Positions 1 to 11,600 of a DNA stretch of 64,000 bases are shown here, piece after piece. Where the stretch lies: the NCBI RefSeq assembly GCF_036226445.1, contig NZ_CP108474.1, positions 868,001-932,000 on the forward strand. Direction: 5' to 3'. A program made the position numbers and the translations under genes. Numbering within the stretch: position 1 is the first letter of the stretch; each line of letters opens with the position of its first letter. Under the pieces are notes generated by a model that was not told the DNA's origin, did no database searches, and worked only from the letters and a program-made list of their open reading frames with translations. This stretch comes from Streptomyces sp. NBC_01255 (GTDB taxonomy: Bacteria; Actinomycetota; Actinomycetes; Streptomycetales; Streptomycetaceae).

Positions 1-86
1 CTTCGGAGATAGTCCTCATGCAGTCCTCGAACAAAGGAGACCAGTTCGTCGCGGCTGCGGACTTCATCGTCGGGAATCAGTGACAT
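1..86 (-). CDS. N-terminal fragment of a DUF7660-like protein (cut by window edge)
   Basis: An ATG at 86 on the minus strand opens a frame that stays open to the window edge, giving 28 codons beginning MSLIPDDEV. The pattern with an Arg-Asp-Glu-Leu-Val segment followed by Phe-Val-Arg-Gly-Leu and an acidic Asp-Tyr resembles the N-terminus of small actinobacterial DUF7660 proteins as I remember them. A GGAGGG box lies about 12 nt upstream. The rest of the gene lies outside the window. Function is unknown; the family name rests on 28 residues only. Confidence 0.5.
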   Translation of the reverse strand, partial: MSLIPDDEVRSRDELVSFVRGLHEDYLR

Positions 87-175
87 AGAGCGAACCTACC
101 CTCCACCTCGTCCGCAGAGCGCTTGACGATCAATAGGAGCATCAACGGCCCGGGAGGGGCCTGGAGGTGGGTCGT

Positions 176-784
176 TCACCACCAGTAGGCGGGGTACTTC
201 GGTGCGCCGCGGCGGATGCGGGACGCGGTGAACGCGGTCAGCACGAGCAGGACGGTGGCGCCGAAGAGCAGCGGGACGAACCGGCCCGGCGCGGGCGACT
301 GGAGCACGATGACGACGGCGGTCGCGCAGGCCGGCGAGTGCGGGGTCCGGGCCAGTGTCGTCAGGGCGAGGGCGACACCGGCGGCGACGGCGGCGGCCCA
401 GGTGCTGCCGCCCGCCGCGGTCGCGACCGCGTATCCGGCGGCGGCCCCGAGCAGGTGGCCGACGACCACGCTGCGGGGCTGGGCCAGGGGGAGCGTGGGG
501 GCGCAGTGCACCAGGGCGGCGCTGGCGGCCAGCGGCGGTATCAGTACCGGCTCGTGGATGGCGGCGCCGATCGCGACGAGTCCCAGCAGGGCGGCCGTCG
601 CCGCGGTGACGCTGTGGAACGCGGCCGCGGGTGCGGGGCGGGCCGGAGCCCGGCCGGCGATCCTGGGCAGACGGAGGCGGGTGAGCGCTGCGGGGCCCTC
701 GGAGCCCGTGGGGCCCTCGGAGTCCGTGGGGTCGACGGAGTCCGTGGGGTGGGTTTCGGTACGGGGGACGGCGTCGGTGCTCAT
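176..784 (-). CDS. HPP family integral membrane protein
   Basis: This 202-residue protein has a disordered, Pro/Asp/Ser-rich N-terminus (about residues 1-50) and then four or five hydrophobic segments ending near the C-terminus. The block around His-Glu-Pro-Val-Leu-Ile-Pro-Pro-Leu-Ala and the His-Ser-Pro-Ala-Cys-Ala segment match the HPP family, whose eponymous motif is here HSP rather than HPP. HPP proteins are small polytopic membrane proteins; some relatives have been linked to nitrite transport in chloroplasts, but no role can be given here. The N-terminal tail is encoded by imperfect 18-bp repeats (about 690-750) giving a P-T-D-S-type repeat. It ends near the window start and is not obviously linked to its neighbours. 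Confidence 0.75.
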   Translation of the reverse strand: MSTDAVPRTETHPTDSVDPTDSEGPTGSEGPAALTRLRLPRIAGRAPARPAPAAAFHSVTAATAALLGLVAIGAAIHEPVLIPPLAASAALVHCAPTLPLAQPRSVVVGHLLGAAAGYAVATAAGGSTWAAAVAAGVALALTTLARTPHSPACATAVVIVLQSPAPGRFVPLLFGATVLLVLTAFTASRIRRGAPKYPAYWW

Positions 785-1002
785 GTGATGCGGTGTTTCC
801 GGGCAGGCGGCCGTGGGCCGGGCAGGACAGGGCAGGGGTCGAGGAGACGGTCGTACGGGACTCTGTGATCGACAGTCGGCCCGGTCATGCGCGTGATCCT
901 GATGCGGCGGCGCAACCGATCACCACTCTAACCAGCGGTTTCGCACCGGAGGGGGTGGGGTCGACGCGGTGCCCTCCGCACATCCGGCGTAAAGTGGGGT
1001 GA

Positions 1003-1248
1003 ATGAACACACTCAGGTACGAGCTGGTGTTCTCCGACGGCACGGGCTCGGCCCGGGACGTCGTGATCGTGGAGCGCACCCTCTCCTCGGGGCCCGGTGG
1101 CCATCCGGTGTACGCCGACCCGACGGGCATCATCCGAGCGGAGATCAGCGACCGCGGCGAGGTGCGCGTCCTCGCCTCGGGCGGCCACCAGGAACCAGCC
1201 CAGAGCGTCGCGGCCCGCCCGCTCCCCGATGAGCCGGAAGAGCGTTGA
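1003..1248 (+). CDS. DUF6296-like small protein
   Basis: An 81-residue soluble protein starts at an ATG preceded by an AGTGGGGTGA stretch acting as ribosome binding site. The sequence has the pattern of a small Streptomyces family: an N-terminal RYELVF strand, a central G-G-H-P-V-Y-A-D-x-T-G-I block, and A-E-I-S-D-R-G-E-V-R. I associate this with DUF6296 from memory; no function is known. It stands alone on the plus strand, ends just before a strong hairpin terminator, and is convergent with the first gene of the polyketide cluster. It probably marks the outside border of the cluster. Confidence 0.65.
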   Translation: MNTLRYELVFSDGTGSARDVVIVERTLSSGPGGHPVYADPTGIIRAEISDRGEVRVLASGGHQEPAQSVAARPLPDEPEER

Positions 1249-1254
1249 GAGCAC

Positions 1255-1290
1255 GGAGAACCCCCCGTCCACGGGGACGGGGGGTTCTCC
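1255..1290. terminator. Bidirectional hairpin terminator
   Basis: A perfect 16-bp inverted repeat (1255-1270 pairing with 1275-1290, loop ACGG) lies between the convergent DUF6296-like gene and the SnoaL-like gene. The stem is GC-rich and lacks a U tract, as is usual for streptomycete terminators. It likely ends transcription of the whole PKS operon coming from the minus strand. Confidence 0.85.
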
Positions 1291-1358
1291 TGGTTCCGGC
1301 CCCGCGGGGGATTCGGGGCCGGGGCAGGCGGGTGGGGGTCTGTGACGTCCGCGGGCGG

Positions 1359-1766
1359 CTACTTGGTCGGGAGCTCGTCCGCGAGGGGACGGTCGATCGC
1401 CATGATCCAGCGGTTGTCGCCGGTGCGCCGCATGACGTCGGTGCAGGTGCCCGTGATGATCTGGCGCCCGCCCTGCTCGTCGGCGACGTCGAGGCGGAAC
1501 TCGACGATCACCAGCGAGACGTCCCCGGCGACGTAGTTGTGCACGACCTTCGAGTCGAGCTTGGGGCCGGTCTTCAGCAGGTCGATGATGCCCTGCCGGC
1601 GCTCCGCGCCCGTCAGCGCACGGCCCGAGAGGTTCGAGATCGCGTCGTCGCGGTACAGCTGGTCGAAGATGGCTCCGTCGCCCGAGTTGAAGGCGTCGAT
1701 GAACGCCTGGTTCTGCTGCTCCACGTCGTCGGTGAGGACCAGGTTGTCGAGATCGGTGGTGGTCAT
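1359..1766 (-). CDS. SnoaL-like protein, candidate cyclase or tailoring protein (copy 1)
   Basis: The protein is about 135 residues when started at the ATG at 1766, which has a GAGGGAG box 11 nt upstream; a longer in-frame extension to 1874 looks non-coding. It has the NTF2/SnoaL fold signature: an N-terminal helix with A-F-N-S-G-D, a central L-L-K-T-G-P-K segment, and beta strands around Y-V-A-G-D and V-I-V-E-F-R-L-D-V. It is clearly paralogous to the SnoaL-like gene at 32411-32803, sharing LTDD, AFNSGD, GPK and YVAGD. SnoaL-fold proteins catalyse cyclisation, isomerisation or epoxide opening. It sits 136 bp downstream of the last PKS gene on the same strand, so it is probably the last gene of the PKS operon. 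A role in ring formation or double-bond shifting of the imine is inference. Confidence 0.8.
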   Translation of the reverse strand: MTTTDLDNLVLTDDVEQQNQAFIDAFNSGDGAIFDQLYRDDAISNLSGRALTGAERRQGIIDLLKTGPKLDSKVVHNYVAGDVSLVIVEFRLDVADEQGGRQIITGTCTDVMRRTGDNRWIMAIDRPLADELPTK

Positions 1767-1902
1767 GGTGATGACTGCTCCCTCTTCGTTGGTGCCTTCT
1801 TTGGTGTTACCGGCTGAGACGGGGGGGCCGAGGGCACGCCGACCGTACGCGGCAGCGCCCCACCCCCCGTCCACCGCGGGGTAATCGCCGATTCGGCGCG
1901 GA

Positions 1903-4900
1903 TCACCCCTCGGTCATCGGTGCCGCCGGGAAGTAGCCGACCTCGGTGAAGAAGTCGACGTACCTGCCGAACAGTTCCTTGGTCACGGGCGGGCAGTGGA
2001 CTCCGGTGCCCGCGAGCACCTCCAGCGTGTCGGCGATGTCCATGGGCGGGTAGAAACCGGAACTGTCCGCGGTCAGCAGCTCGAAGGCGTCGAGCAGCGG
2101 CACCAGCGCGTTGCCCCGGTCGGAGCGCACGAGCTCCAGCCAGTCGTCCCGGTCCAGTTCACCCAGCGGGTACCCGAACGACCGCAGGTGGTCGGCGGCT
2201 TCGGCCAACGTCAGCTCGCTCGGGTTGTAGAGGTGGAACGTCCGGCCCACCGCGCCCTCCCGGCCCGACATCGAGAGGATCGCGGCGCTGACGTAGTCCA
2301 CCGGCATCAGGTGGACGGGCCCCACCATCCCCTCCGGGACCGCGCCGGCCTGCAGGATGCCCTTGAGGCTCAGCCACACGAAGTCCCGTGTCTGGCAGGC
2401 CCCGTTGCGCTGGTCGCCGGAGATCACGTCGACGCGGTAGACCGAGACCGGGAGGCCCCTCTCCCGGGCCGTCCCGATGAGCTGCTCGCACACCCACTTG
2501 CTCTGGACGTAGCCGGTGGGCAGCGACTCCGCCGGGCCCGTCGGCGCGTCCGGCGCGAGCGCGGCGCCGCCGCTGTCGGCGCCCGAGAAGACCCCGGTCG
2601 TCGACACGTAGTGGACGGGGACCGTACGGTGCCGGGCCGCGAGCCGCAGGACCTCGACCGTGCCGGAGACGTTCGCCGCCTTCACGTCCTCGTACGGATG
2701 GAGCCAGTTGACCGAGGCGCCGACGTGGTAGACGACGTCGGTCTCCTTGCTCAGCCGGTCGAACTCCCCCTCGTCGAGGCCGAGAAGGGGCTGCGCGAGG
2801 TCGCCGACGACGATGTCGATCCGGCTCTCGTCGACCTCCTCCGCGAGGCGGTACCAGTCCAGGTTGGCGCGCAGCCGCTCCCCCGCCTCGGCCCGGTCCG
2901 CTCCGCGGACGAGCACCCGCACGCGAGCGGCCGTGGTCCGCATCAGGTCGCGCAGGACGAAGGCGCCGAGGAAGCCGGTGGCCCCGGTCAGGAACACCGC
3001 CCTGGGGTCGGTGGCGACCCGGGTGACGACTCCCTCGGGCCGGAGGTCCTCGGGGAGTACGGTCTCGGCCGCGAAGTCCACGGCGTGCGGCGCGGCACCG
3101 CCGTCACCGTTCGCCCCGGCCTGGCCGGCGGCGCTTCCCGCCTGCCCCTCCAGCGCGACCGTGCGGAGGTACGCGGCGAGCGCCGCGGGCGTCGGATGGT
3201 CGAAGACCAGTGTGGCGGGGAGCCTGACCCCCACGACCTCGTCGAGCCGGTTCCGGAGTTCGACCGCGGTCAGCGAGTCGAACCCGAGCGAGGGGAAGGG
3301 CCGGTCCCCGTCGATGCCCGCCGGGTCGGGGTGGCCGAGCACGGCACCGGCCTCGGCCCGGACGACCCCGAGGAGGTACGCGAGCTGTTCGGCTTCGCTC
3401 ATCCCGCGCAGGTCCCGGCCGGAGGAGGCGCCGCGGTCGGCGGCGTTCCGGGCGGTGCCGCGGGTGGGAGCGCCGGCGAGCGCGGACAGCAGCAGCGGCG
3501 CCCGGCCGGGGTTCTCCCGTAGGGCGGCCACGTCAAGCGGGGTGCCGACCAGGGCCGGCAGCGTCTGCGCGAGGGCGGCGTCGAGGATCGCCGGTCCGTT
3601 CTCGGCGGTGACGGGCCGGAAGCCGGCCCGGGCGATACGTCGGAGGTCCGCCTCGTCCAGGTCCCCGGTCATGCCGCCGGACTGCTCCCACAGGCCCCAG
3701 GCGACGGATGTCGCGGGCAGTCCGCGGGCCGCGCGGTGCGCGGCGAGGCCGTCGAGGAAGGCGTTGGCCGCGGCGTACGGGGCCTGGCCGGCGCCGCCGA
3801 TCACGCCCGCGAGGGAGGAGAAGAGGACGAAGGCCGAGAGGTCGAGGCCGCGGGTCAGCTCGTGGAGGTTCCAGGCGGCGTCGGCCTTCGGCCGCAGCAC
3901 CGCGTCCAGTCGCTCCGGCGTCTGGTCCGCGATCAGGCCGTCGTCCAGGACGCCGGCCAGGTGGACGACGCCGGTCAGCGGGCGGTCCGCCGGGACGTCG
4001 GCGAGAACCCGCGCGAGCGCCTCCCGGTCGGCCGCGTCGGCGGCGGCGACCGTCACCCGGGCACCGAGCCCGGTGAGCTCGTCGACCAACTGCCGCGCCC
4101 CGACGGCCTGTTCGCCGCGCCGGCTGGTCAGGAGCAGGTCCCTCACCCCGTGGCGGGTCACCAGGTGGCGCGCGAAGAGGGCTCCGAGCGAGCCGGTGCC
4201 GCCGGTGATCAGGACCGTACCCTCGGGGTTCCAGGAACCCGAAGGACGACCGTCCCCCGTGTGTGAGACGCGGCGCATCCGGGGCCGGAGCAACCGTCCG
4301 TCACGGAGGGCCAGTTGAGCCTCGCCGGTGCCGGCGCCGGAGATCTGCGGGAGTACGGCGTCCGAGGCCGGGGACCCGTCGGTGTCGACGAGCACGATGC
4401 GGCCGGGGTGTTCGGACTGGGCCGAGCGCAGCAGCCCCCAGACGGCGGACGCCGCGAGGTCGGTCACGTCCTCGGTCCGGGTCGCGACCGCGCCACGGGT
4501 GAGGACCACGAGCCTGGTCCCGGCGAGCCGGTCGTCCGCCAGCCACTCCTGGACCAGGGCGAGCGCGTGGCGCGCGGCCCGGTGGACCGAGCCGGGCAGC
4601 ACCCCGCCCTGCGCGCCGCCTGCGGGGGCGAGCACGGCGAAGAGCGGCTGCCCGTCGCCGGACCGCACGGCCTCCCCGGCCGCCGGGACGTCGGGCAGGT
4701 GCCGGGCGCCCGGCAGGAGGGCGTCGAGCTGCGGCGACCCGGCGCCGAGTACACCCCAGGACGCGGTCCCGTTCCGGGCACCTTCGAGGCCGACGGGCGC
4801 CCAGGCGACCTCGAAGAGGGCGTCGTGCTCGCGTGTCCCGGCAGCTGCGCGGGCCTCGGCGGAGCCGAAGCCGAGCGAGGCGATCGTGGCCACGGGCCTC

Positions 4901-7900
4901 CCTGTCGCGTCGGCAAGGTACGCGGCGAGGGTGCCGTCACCGGCGGGCGTCAGACGTACGCGGACGAGGGAGGCGCCGGTGGCGTGCAGGCGCACTCCCC
5001 GCCATGCGACGACAAGCCGCGCGGACCGGGAACCGGGATGTTCGGCGGAGCCGTGCTGCGCCTCGGACATCGGCTGCGCCCCGGCCGTCGGCAGCGCCGT
5101 GGCCGTCAGCGGCGCCGCGTGCAGGGCCGCGTCCAGGAGGGCGGGGTGCAGGCCGAACTCGCCGGGCAGTGCGCGGTTCCGGCCCGCTTCCGGCAGGTGC
5201 ACCTCGGCGTAGAGGTCGTCGCCGCGCCGCCATGCGGCGCTCACGCCCCGGAAGCCGGGGCCGTAGGCCGGCCCGTCTCCCGCGAGCCGTTCGTAGGCGC
5301 CGTCCAGGTCGACCGCGGTCGCGCCCGCGGGCGGCCAGGTCTCCAGCGCGAAGTCCGGCTCGGAGGCGTCCACGCCGACCTGGCCCCGCGCGGCGAGCTG
5401 CCACGTGACGTCACCGGCCTCGGGCCGGGTGTGGACCGTGACCGTACGCCGTCCCCACTCGTCCGCCGCGCCCACGCCGACCTGCACGCGCAGCCCGGCT
5501 CCGGGGTCCAGCCTCGGCAGCGCCTCGACGGAGAACGCGTCAAGGACGGTGGCGCCGAACTCGTCCCCGGCCCGCACCGCCAGTTCCACGAGGGCGGCCG
5601 GCGGCAGGACGGCCGCCCCGTCCACGACGTGGTCGGCCAGCCACGGGTGGGAGTGCCGGGTGATCCGGCTGGTGAAGAGCGCCTCGTCGCCGTGCGGCCC
5701 CGCGACGGTGACGGCCGCGCCCAGCAGGGGGTGCCCGACGGCGTCCAGGCCCAGGCCCACGGCGTCCGTGGCGGCAGAGGCCGGCTCGTACCAGTACCGG
5801 TCCTGCTGGAAGGCGTACGTCGGCAGGTCGACGCGCCGTGCCCCGGAGCCCGCGAAGACCTCGTCCCAGTCGGGGGCGGCACCCCGCACGTACGCCTCGC
5901 CGGCCGAGGTCCAGAACCGCTCCTGGCCGCCTTCGTCGCGCCGCAGCGTGCCGATCACGACGGCGTCGCGCCCGGCGTCCTCGACGATGTCCTGGATCCC
6001 GGTCACGAGGACCGGATGGGCGCTGGCCTCCACGAAGGTGGCGAAGCCCTGCCCGAGGAGGGCACGGACGGCCCGCTCCAGCTCGACGGTCTGCCGGAGG
6101 TTGCGGTACCAGTATCCGGCGTCCAGTTCGGGCCCCTCGACCCACTCCCCGGTCACGGTGGACAGCATGGGGATCTCGGGTTGACGGGGGGCCACATCCG
6201 CGAGGAGGGACGACAGTTCGTCCTGGAGCAGCTCCACGTACGCCGAGTGCGAGGCGTAGTCGACGGGGACGCGACGGGCCCGTATCCCGTCCGCCCGGGC
6301 GTCCGCGAGGAACTCGTCGAGCGCTTCGTTCTCGCCCGAGACGACGACCGAGCGGGGGCCGTTGACGGCGGCGATCTGGATCCTGCCCTCCCACGGCATG
6401 GTCCGCTCGCGGACCTCCGCGGCGGGAAGGGCCACGGAGACCATGCCGCCCAGACCGGCGAGGACCCGGCCGATCGCCTGGCTGCGCAGGGCCACGACGC
6501 GGGCGCCGTCCCGGAGGGTGAGTGCCCCGGCGACGGTCGCCGCCGCGATCTCGCCCTGCGAGTGTCCGATCACGGCCTCGGGACGCACGCCCCGGGAGCG
6601 CCACAGCTCGGCGAGTGACACCATCACCGCCCACAGGACGGGCTGGACGACGTCGACCCGCTCCAGGCCGGGGGTGCCGTCGGCTCCGCTTCCGTCGGTT
6701 CCGCTTCCGTCGGCTCCGCGTCCGTCGGTTCCGCGCAGGACGTCCTGGAGCGACCAGTCGGTGAACTCGGCCAGCGCCTCGGCGCAGGCGTCGATGCGCG
6801 CCGCGAACTCCGGGGACGTGTCCATGAGGTCCACGGCCATGCCGGCCCACTGCGAGCCCTGGCCGGGGAACAGGAACACGGTCTTGCCGGACCGGCCCGC
6901 GCTCCCCGTCACCAGGCCCGCGGCGGGTTCGCCCTCGGCGAGGGCCGTGAGCCGCGCCAGCCGGGCTTCCCGGTCGGCGCCGACGATCGACGCCCGCTCG
7001 GGGAGCGCGGCCCGGGTCGTCGCGAGCGAGAACGCCACGTCCTGGTCGGTGAGTTCGGGTCGCTCGGCGAGGTGCTCCGCGAGGCGACGCGCCTGATCGC
7101 GCAGGGCGGGGCGGGACTTCGCGGACAGCACCCAGGGCGTGTCCTGCCCGCTCGCCGTCTCCTCCTCCGGGGCGGTGATCGTCTCCGGCACCTCTTCGAG
7201 GATGACGTGGGCGTTGGTGCCGCTGACGCCGAAGGACGAGACCGCGGCGCGGCGCGGACGGTCGAGCTCGGGCCAAGCGAGTTCCTCGGTGAGGAGTTCG
7301 ACGGCGCCCGCGTGCCAGTCGACCACGGGGGTGGGCTCGTCGACGTGGAGCGTCCTCGGCATGGTCCCGTGGCGCATGGCCTGGATCATCTTGATCACGC
7401 CGCCGACGCCGGCAGCGGCGACGGTGTGCCCGATGTTGGATTTGAGCGAGCCGAGGCGCAGCGGCCGGTCGGCGGGGCGGCCCTGCCCGTACGTGGCGAG
7501 GAGTGCCTGCGCCTCGATCGGGTCGCCGAGCCGGGTCGCGGTGCCGTGCGCCTCGACGATGTCGACGTCGGCGGTCGTCAGTCCGGCATCGGCGAGCGCC
7601 CCCTTGACGACCCGTTCCTGGGAAGGGCCGTTGGGGGCGGTCAGGCCGTTGGAGGCACCGTCCTGGTTGACGGCGGAGCCCCGGATCACCGCGAGGACGC
7701 GGTGCCCGTTCCGTCGCGCGTCGGACAGCTTCTCGACCAGGACAAGGCCGACCCCTTCGGACCAGCCGGTGCCGCCCGCCGAGGCGGCGAAGGACCGGCA
7801 ACGGCCGTCGGCGGACAGGCCGTTCTGCCGGGAGAAATCGACGAACCCGCCGGGGTGGCCGTTGACCGTGACACCGCCGGCGACCGCGAGCGCCGACTCG

Positions 7901-8562
7901 CCCGAGCGTACGGACTGAACGGCCAGGTGCAGCGCCACCAGCGAGGACGAGCAGGCCGTGTCGAGCGAGACGGCCGGTCCCTCGAGCCCGAACGAGTAGG
8001 CGATGCGGCCGGAGGCCACGCTGCCGAGCTTGCTCGTCATGAGGTATCCCTCGAACTCCTCCGGTCCGTCGAGGCCGAGATAGCTCTGCTCGACGATGCC
8101 GGCGAAGACACCGGTGCTGCTGCCCCGCAGGGCCGTCGGGTCGATGCCCGCGTTCTCGAAGAGCTCCCAGGCCGTCTCCAGGAGCACCCGGTGCTGGGGG
8201 TCCATGGCGAGGGCCTCGCGCGGCGAGATCCCGAAGAAGCCCGCGTCGAAGCGGGTCGCACCCTCCAGGAAGCCGCCCTCCTTGGTGTACGTCCGGCCGG
8301 GCAGGCCCGGCTCGGGGTCGTACAGGGCGTCGACGTCCCAGCCGCGGTCGGCGGGCCACTCGGTGATGGCGTCGCGCCCCTCGGCCACGAGGTTCCACAG
8401 GTCGTCGGGGGAGGCGACGCCGCCCGGGTAGCGGCAGGCCATGCCGACGACGGCGACGGGTTCGGACGCCGCCGACTCCAGCTCGGCGAGCCGCCGGCGG
8501 GTCTTCTGCAGGTCCACGGTGACGCGTTTGAGGTAGTCGACGAGCTTTTCTTCGTTGTTCAT
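1903..8562 (-). CDS. Type I PKS module 5: KS-AT-DH-KR-ACP-TD (reductive release)
   Basis: This 2219-residue protein is the last extension module and chain-release unit. It begins with a coiled-coil docking helix (residues 1-32). The KS (about 34-455) has catalytic Cys204 in DTACSSS. The AT (about 565-860) carries GHSQGE and YASH, the methylmalonyl signature, unlike every other AT in the cluster. The DH (about 930-1210) has an intact HxxxGxxxxP motif and an Asp-x-x-x-His helix. The KR (about 1440-1630) has GGTGSLG, the LDD motif of B-type KRs, and Ser/Tyr catalytic residues. The ACP has LGFDSL near 1765. The C-terminal TD (about 1855-2219) is a short-chain reductase with TGATGFLG and YVQSK, which releases the chain as an aldehyde with NAD(P)H. 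The start is an ATG with GGGAG upstream. A 15-bp tandem repeat adds a Gly/Asp-rich loop inside the AT. Confidence 0.96.
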   Translation of the reverse strand: MNNEEKLVDYLKRVTVDLQKTRRRLAELESAASEPVAVVGMACRYPGGVASPDDLWNLVAEGRDAITEWPADRGWDVDALYDPEPGLPGRTYTKEGGFLEGATRFDAGFFGISPREALAMDPQHRVLLETAWELFENAGIDPTALRGSSTGVFAGIVEQSYLGLDGPEEFEGYLMTSKLGSVASGRIAYSFGLEGPAVSLDTACSSSLVALHLAVQSVRSGESALAVAGGVTVNGHPGGFVDFSRQNGLSADGRCRSFAASAGGTGWSEGVGLVLVEKLSDARRNGHRVLAVIRGSAVNQDGASNGLTAPNGPSQERVVKGALADAGLTTADVDIVEAHGTATRLGDPIEAQALLATYGQGRPADRPLRLGSLKSNIGHTVAAAGVGGVIKMIQAMRHGTMPRTLHVDEPTPVVDWHAGAVELLTEELAWPELDRPRRAAVSSFGVSGTNAHVILEEVPETITAPEEETASGQDTPWVLSAKSRPALRDQARRLAEHLAERPELTDQDVAFSLATTRAALPERASIVGADREARLARLTALAEGEPAAGLVTGSAGRSGKTVFLFPGQGSQWAGMAVDLMDTSPEFAARIDACAEALAEFTDWSLQDVLRGTDGRGADGSGTDGSGADGTPGLERVDVVQPVLWAVMVSLAELWRSRGVRPEAVIGHSQGEIAAATVAGALTLRDGARVVALRSQAIGRVLAGLGGMVSVALPAAEVRERTMPWEGRIQIAAVNGPRSVVVSGENEALDEFLADARADGIRARRVPVDYASHSAYVELLQDELSSLLADVAPRQPEIPMLSTVTGEWVEGPELDAGYWYRNLRQTVELERAVRALLGQGFATFVEASAHPVLVTGIQDIVEDAGRDAVVIGTLRRDEGGQERFWTSAGEAYVRGAAPDWDEVFAGSGARRVDLPTYAFQQDRYWYEPASAATDAVGLGLDAVGHPLLGAAVTVAGPHGDEALFTSRITRHSHPWLADHVVDGAAVLPPAALVELAVRAGDEFGATVLDAFSVEALPRLDPGAGLRVQVGVGAADEWGRRTVTVHTRPEAGDVTWQLAARGQVGVDASEPDFALETWPPAGATAVDLDGAYERLAGDGPAYGPGFRGVSAAWRRGDDLYAEVHLPEAGRNRALPGEFGLHPALLDAALHAAPLTATALPTAGAQPMSEAQHGSAEHPGSRSARLVVAWRGVRLHATGASLVRVRLTPAGDGTLAAYLADATGRPVATIASLGFGSAEARAAAGTREHDALFEVAWAPVGLEGARNGTASWGVLGAGSPQLDALLPGARHLPDVPAAGEAVRSGDGQPLFAVLAPAGGAQGGVLPGSVHRAARHALALVQEWLADDRLAGTRLVVLTRGAVATRTEDVTDLAASAVWGLLRSAQSEHPGRIVLVDTDGSPASDAVLPQISGAGTGEAQLALRDGRLLRPRMRRVSHTGDGRPSGSWNPEGTVLITGGTGSLGALFARHLVTRHGVRDLLLTSRRGEQAVGARQLVDELTGLGARVTVAAADAADREALARVLADVPADRPLTGVVHLAGVLDDGLIADQTPERLDAVLRPKADAAWNLHELTRGLDLSAFVLFSSLAGVIGGAGQAPYAAANAFLDGLAAHRAARGLPATSVAWGLWEQSGGMTGDLDEADLRRIARAGFRPVTAENGPAILDAALAQTLPALVGTPLDVAALRENPGRAPLLLSALAGAPTRGTARNAADRGASSGRDLRGMSEAEQLAYLLGVVRAEAGAVLGHPDPAGIDGDRPFPSLGFDSLTAVELRNRLDEVVGVRLPATLVFDHPTPAALAAYLRTVALEGQAGSAAGQAGANGDGGAAPHAVDFAAETVLPEDLRPEGVVTRVATDPRAVFLTGATGFLGAFVLRDLMRTTAARVRVLVRGADRAEAGERLRANLDWYRLAEEVDESRIDIVVGDLAQPLLGLDEGEFDRLSKETDVVYHVGASVNWLHPYEDVKAANVSGTVEVLRLAARHRTVPVHYVSTTGVFSGADSGGAALAPDAPTGPAESLPTGYVQSKWVCEQLIGTARERGLPVSVYRVDVISGDQRNGACQTRDFVWLSLKGILQAGAVPEGMVGPVHLMPVDYVSAAILSMSGREGAVGRTFHLYNPSELTLAEAADHLRSFGYPLGELDRDDWLELVRSDRGNALVPLLDAFELLTADSSGFYPPMDIADTLEVLAGTGVHCPPVTKELFGRYVDFFTEVGYFPAAPMTEG
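6677..6736. repeat. Four tandem 15-bp repeats inside the module 5 AT
   Basis: Four copies of a 15-bp unit of the form CCGTCGGYTCCGCKY occur in frame. On the minus strand they encode a repeating Gly-Thr/Ala-Asp-Gly loop between the AT substrate-fold strands. Most ATs have a short loop here, so this looks like a recent in-frame expansion that should not disturb the active site. Confidence 0.85.
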
Positions 8563-8657
8563 GGGCTTGCGGTCTCCCAGATCAGTGGGTCGTCGGAGAG
8601 GCGGAGGAAGGGCGCGCGGCGGCGAGCGTTACTTCGCGGCGGGCGTGTGCGACCGGC

Positions 8658-11600
8658 TCAGTCGGCTGCCGGGTCCAACTCGCCGTCGATGAGGGCGAAG
8701 AGGTCGTCGGCGGTCGCGGACGCGAGCCGGTCGGCGAGATCGTCCTCGTCCGCCGCCGCGCGGTCGCCGCCGGTCGGCGTGGCTCCGTGGGCGGCACCGG
8801 CCTGCTGCCCTTCTCCGGTGAGCCGGAGCAGGAGGCCCTGGAGCCGTGCCGCGACGGCCGTGCGGAACGCCTCGTCGTCGGCCATGTCCGGCAGCGCCGA
8901 TTCCAGGTGGTCGAGGCCGGCCAGGGTCGAACGGATGCCGGCTTCCTCCCGTACGGCCGCGAGGTGGACGAGAAGGTGGCCGGTGAGCGCGTCGGGGGTC
9001 GGGTGGTCGAAGGCCAGCGTCGCGGGAAGCTCGGAACCGGTGGCCCGGCCGAGCCGGTTGCGCAGGTCGACGGCGATCAGCGAGTCGAAGCCGAGATCCT
9101 GGAAGGCCCGCTCGGGCTCGATGGCGTACGGGTCGAAGTGGCCCAGAACCGCGGCCACTTCACCCCTCACGAGATCGAGCAGCGCCACTCGTCGCGCCTC
9201 CGGCGGCATGGCCGCGAGGAGTTCGGCGAACGGCTCGGCGGCGGATTCGGCCGAGTCGCCGGGCTTGGCGGTCTCGACGGCGCGCCGCGCCGGGCCGGTC
9301 GGATGACCGCCCGCCGCCCCGGCCGGCTCCCCCTCCACTACCGGCGGGTCCACCGGAGCGAAATCCTCCAGCGGCACCTCCCGGTAGCCGAGCGACTCGA
9401 CCGTGATCACGGGGCGGCCTGCCTCGTCCGTGAGCCGGACGGCGGCGGTCCGCTCCCCGGTCTCGGTGAGGAGGACATGGGCCGTGGTCGCTCCGGTGGC
9501 GTGCAGCCGCACGCCCCGCCACTCGGCCGGTACGAGTACGGAACCGGTCGGGACCGGGAAGGGGTGCGCGAGGACGGCGGCGTCGAGGAGCGCGGGATGC
9601 AGCCCGAACCGGACGACGTCCGGCAGGAGTTCCTCGGAGAGTCGCACCTCGGGAGCGCCCTGTGCGGCCGCCGACGGCCCCTCCCGGTCCTCCCGGTCCT
9701 CCCGGCCTTCCTCCTCGTCGCCGCCCTCGGCGAGCAGCCCTTCCGCGTACAGGGCCCAGGACGCTCCCGGACGGGCCAATCGCGCGTGGACGGCCAGGGA
9801 ACGCCGGCCGGAGTCGTCCGGGGCCCCCACCCTCACCTGCGTCTCGACCGCGCCCTCGCGGGGCAGCACGAGCGGCGCCCGCAGGGACAGTTCGTCCAGG
9901 GCGGTCGCACCGGTGGCGTCACCCGCACGGATGGCCGTCTCCACGATCACGGAGGCGGAGAGGACGACCGTGTCCCGTACCGCGTGACCGGCCAGCCAGG
10001 GGTGGGTGAGGAGGGAGACCCGACCGTTGAACACCGTCTCGCCGGAGCCCGCCAGGGCGACGGGCGCGCCGAGGAACGGGTGCCCGTCCGGGTCCGCCCC
10101 GGAGTCGGCCGACCCGGAAGCGGACGCCCCTGACCTCGCGGGGCCGGACTCCAGCCAGTGGCGCCGGTGGCGGAAGGAGTACGTGGGCAGGTCGACGTGC
10201 GGACGGCTGCCACCGCCGCGTCCGTAGTAAGCCGGCCAGTCGACCGGAACGCCACGGGTGTGGAGCAGTCCCAGGGCGGCGAGCAGGGTCTCGGCCTCGG
10301 GTCGGGCCCGGCGGAGCGCCGGCACCGCCGTCATCGCCGGCATCGCCGTCATCGCCGCCTGAGCGCCCGCAGGCCGTACGCCGTCGGTCATCGCGGACAG
10401 GGCGCCGTCCGGGCCGAGTTCCAGCAGTGTGGTGACTCCGAGGTCGGACAGCGTCGCGACGGCGTCGCCGTACCGGACCGCGCCCCGCACCTGGTTCGTC
10501 CAGTACGCGGCGGTGCGCAGGTCGTCGCCGGTGGCGAGCCGGCCGGTCAGCGTCGACACGACCGGTATCTGCGGATCGCGGTACGTGAGCCCCTCCGCGA
10601 CCTTCTGGAACGCGTCGAGCATGCCGTCCATGTGCGGAGAGTGAAACGCATGACTGACCGTCAACATTCGCGTTCGGCGCCCGAGTTCCTCAAGACGTCC
10701 GGCGATCTCGGCCACCGCCTCGGCGTCGCCGGAGATGACGACGGAAGCGGGGCCGTTGACGGCCGCAATCGCCACCCGGTGCTCGAACCCCGTGAGCATT
10801 CCGGCGACTTCGTCCTCGTCGGCGCGTACCGCGAGCATCGACCCGCCTCCGGGCAGGGCCTGCATCAGGCGGGCCCGGGATGCCACGAGGAGGCAAGCGT
10901 CCGCGAGGGACAGGACCCCGGCGGCGTGGGCGGCGGCGAGTTCCCCGATGGAATGCCCCGCGACATAGTCCGGGGTCACGCCCCAGGACTCCAACAGCCG
11001 GAAGAGCGCCACCTCGACAGCGAACAGGGCGGGCTGGGTGTAGCCGGTCAGGTCGAGTTCGTCACCGGTCGCGATCACGTCCCGCAGAGGACGCTCCAGA
11101 TGGACGTCCAGCTCCGCCGCCACCGCGTCGAAAGCCCGCGCGAAGGCAGGGAACGACTCGTACAGCCCCTGCCCCATCCCGACCCGCTGCGCACCCTGCC
11201 CCGTGAAGACGAATCCGGTACGGACGGCCTCCCCGGCGGTGCCGCGTACGACGCCGGGTCCCTCGTCTCCGGCCGCCAGGGCTCGCAGCCCTGCGACGAG
11301 CGATTCCCGGTCGTCTCCGACGACCACGGCGCGGTGCTCGAACACCGACCGGCTCGTCGCCAACGACCAGCCGACGCGCTCCACTTCCGATGCCGCATCG
11401 GACTCGGCGAAGGCGGCAAGGCGTGCTGCCTGTGCCTCCAGCGCTTCACCGGTCTTCCCTGAGAGCAGCCACGGCACGGCCGGGAGCGAGGAGACCGGTG
11501 TGACGAGACCCTCGCCGTCGCCCACGGGCGCGGTCTGCGGGGCCTGTTCGATGATGACGTGCGCGTTGGTGCCGCTGATCCCGAAGGAGGAGACGGCGGC

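Noticed and set aside
1767..1874. N-terminal extension of the first SnoaL-like protein
   Set aside because: The extension lacks similarity to the paralogue, and ATG 1766 has its own ribosome binding site.
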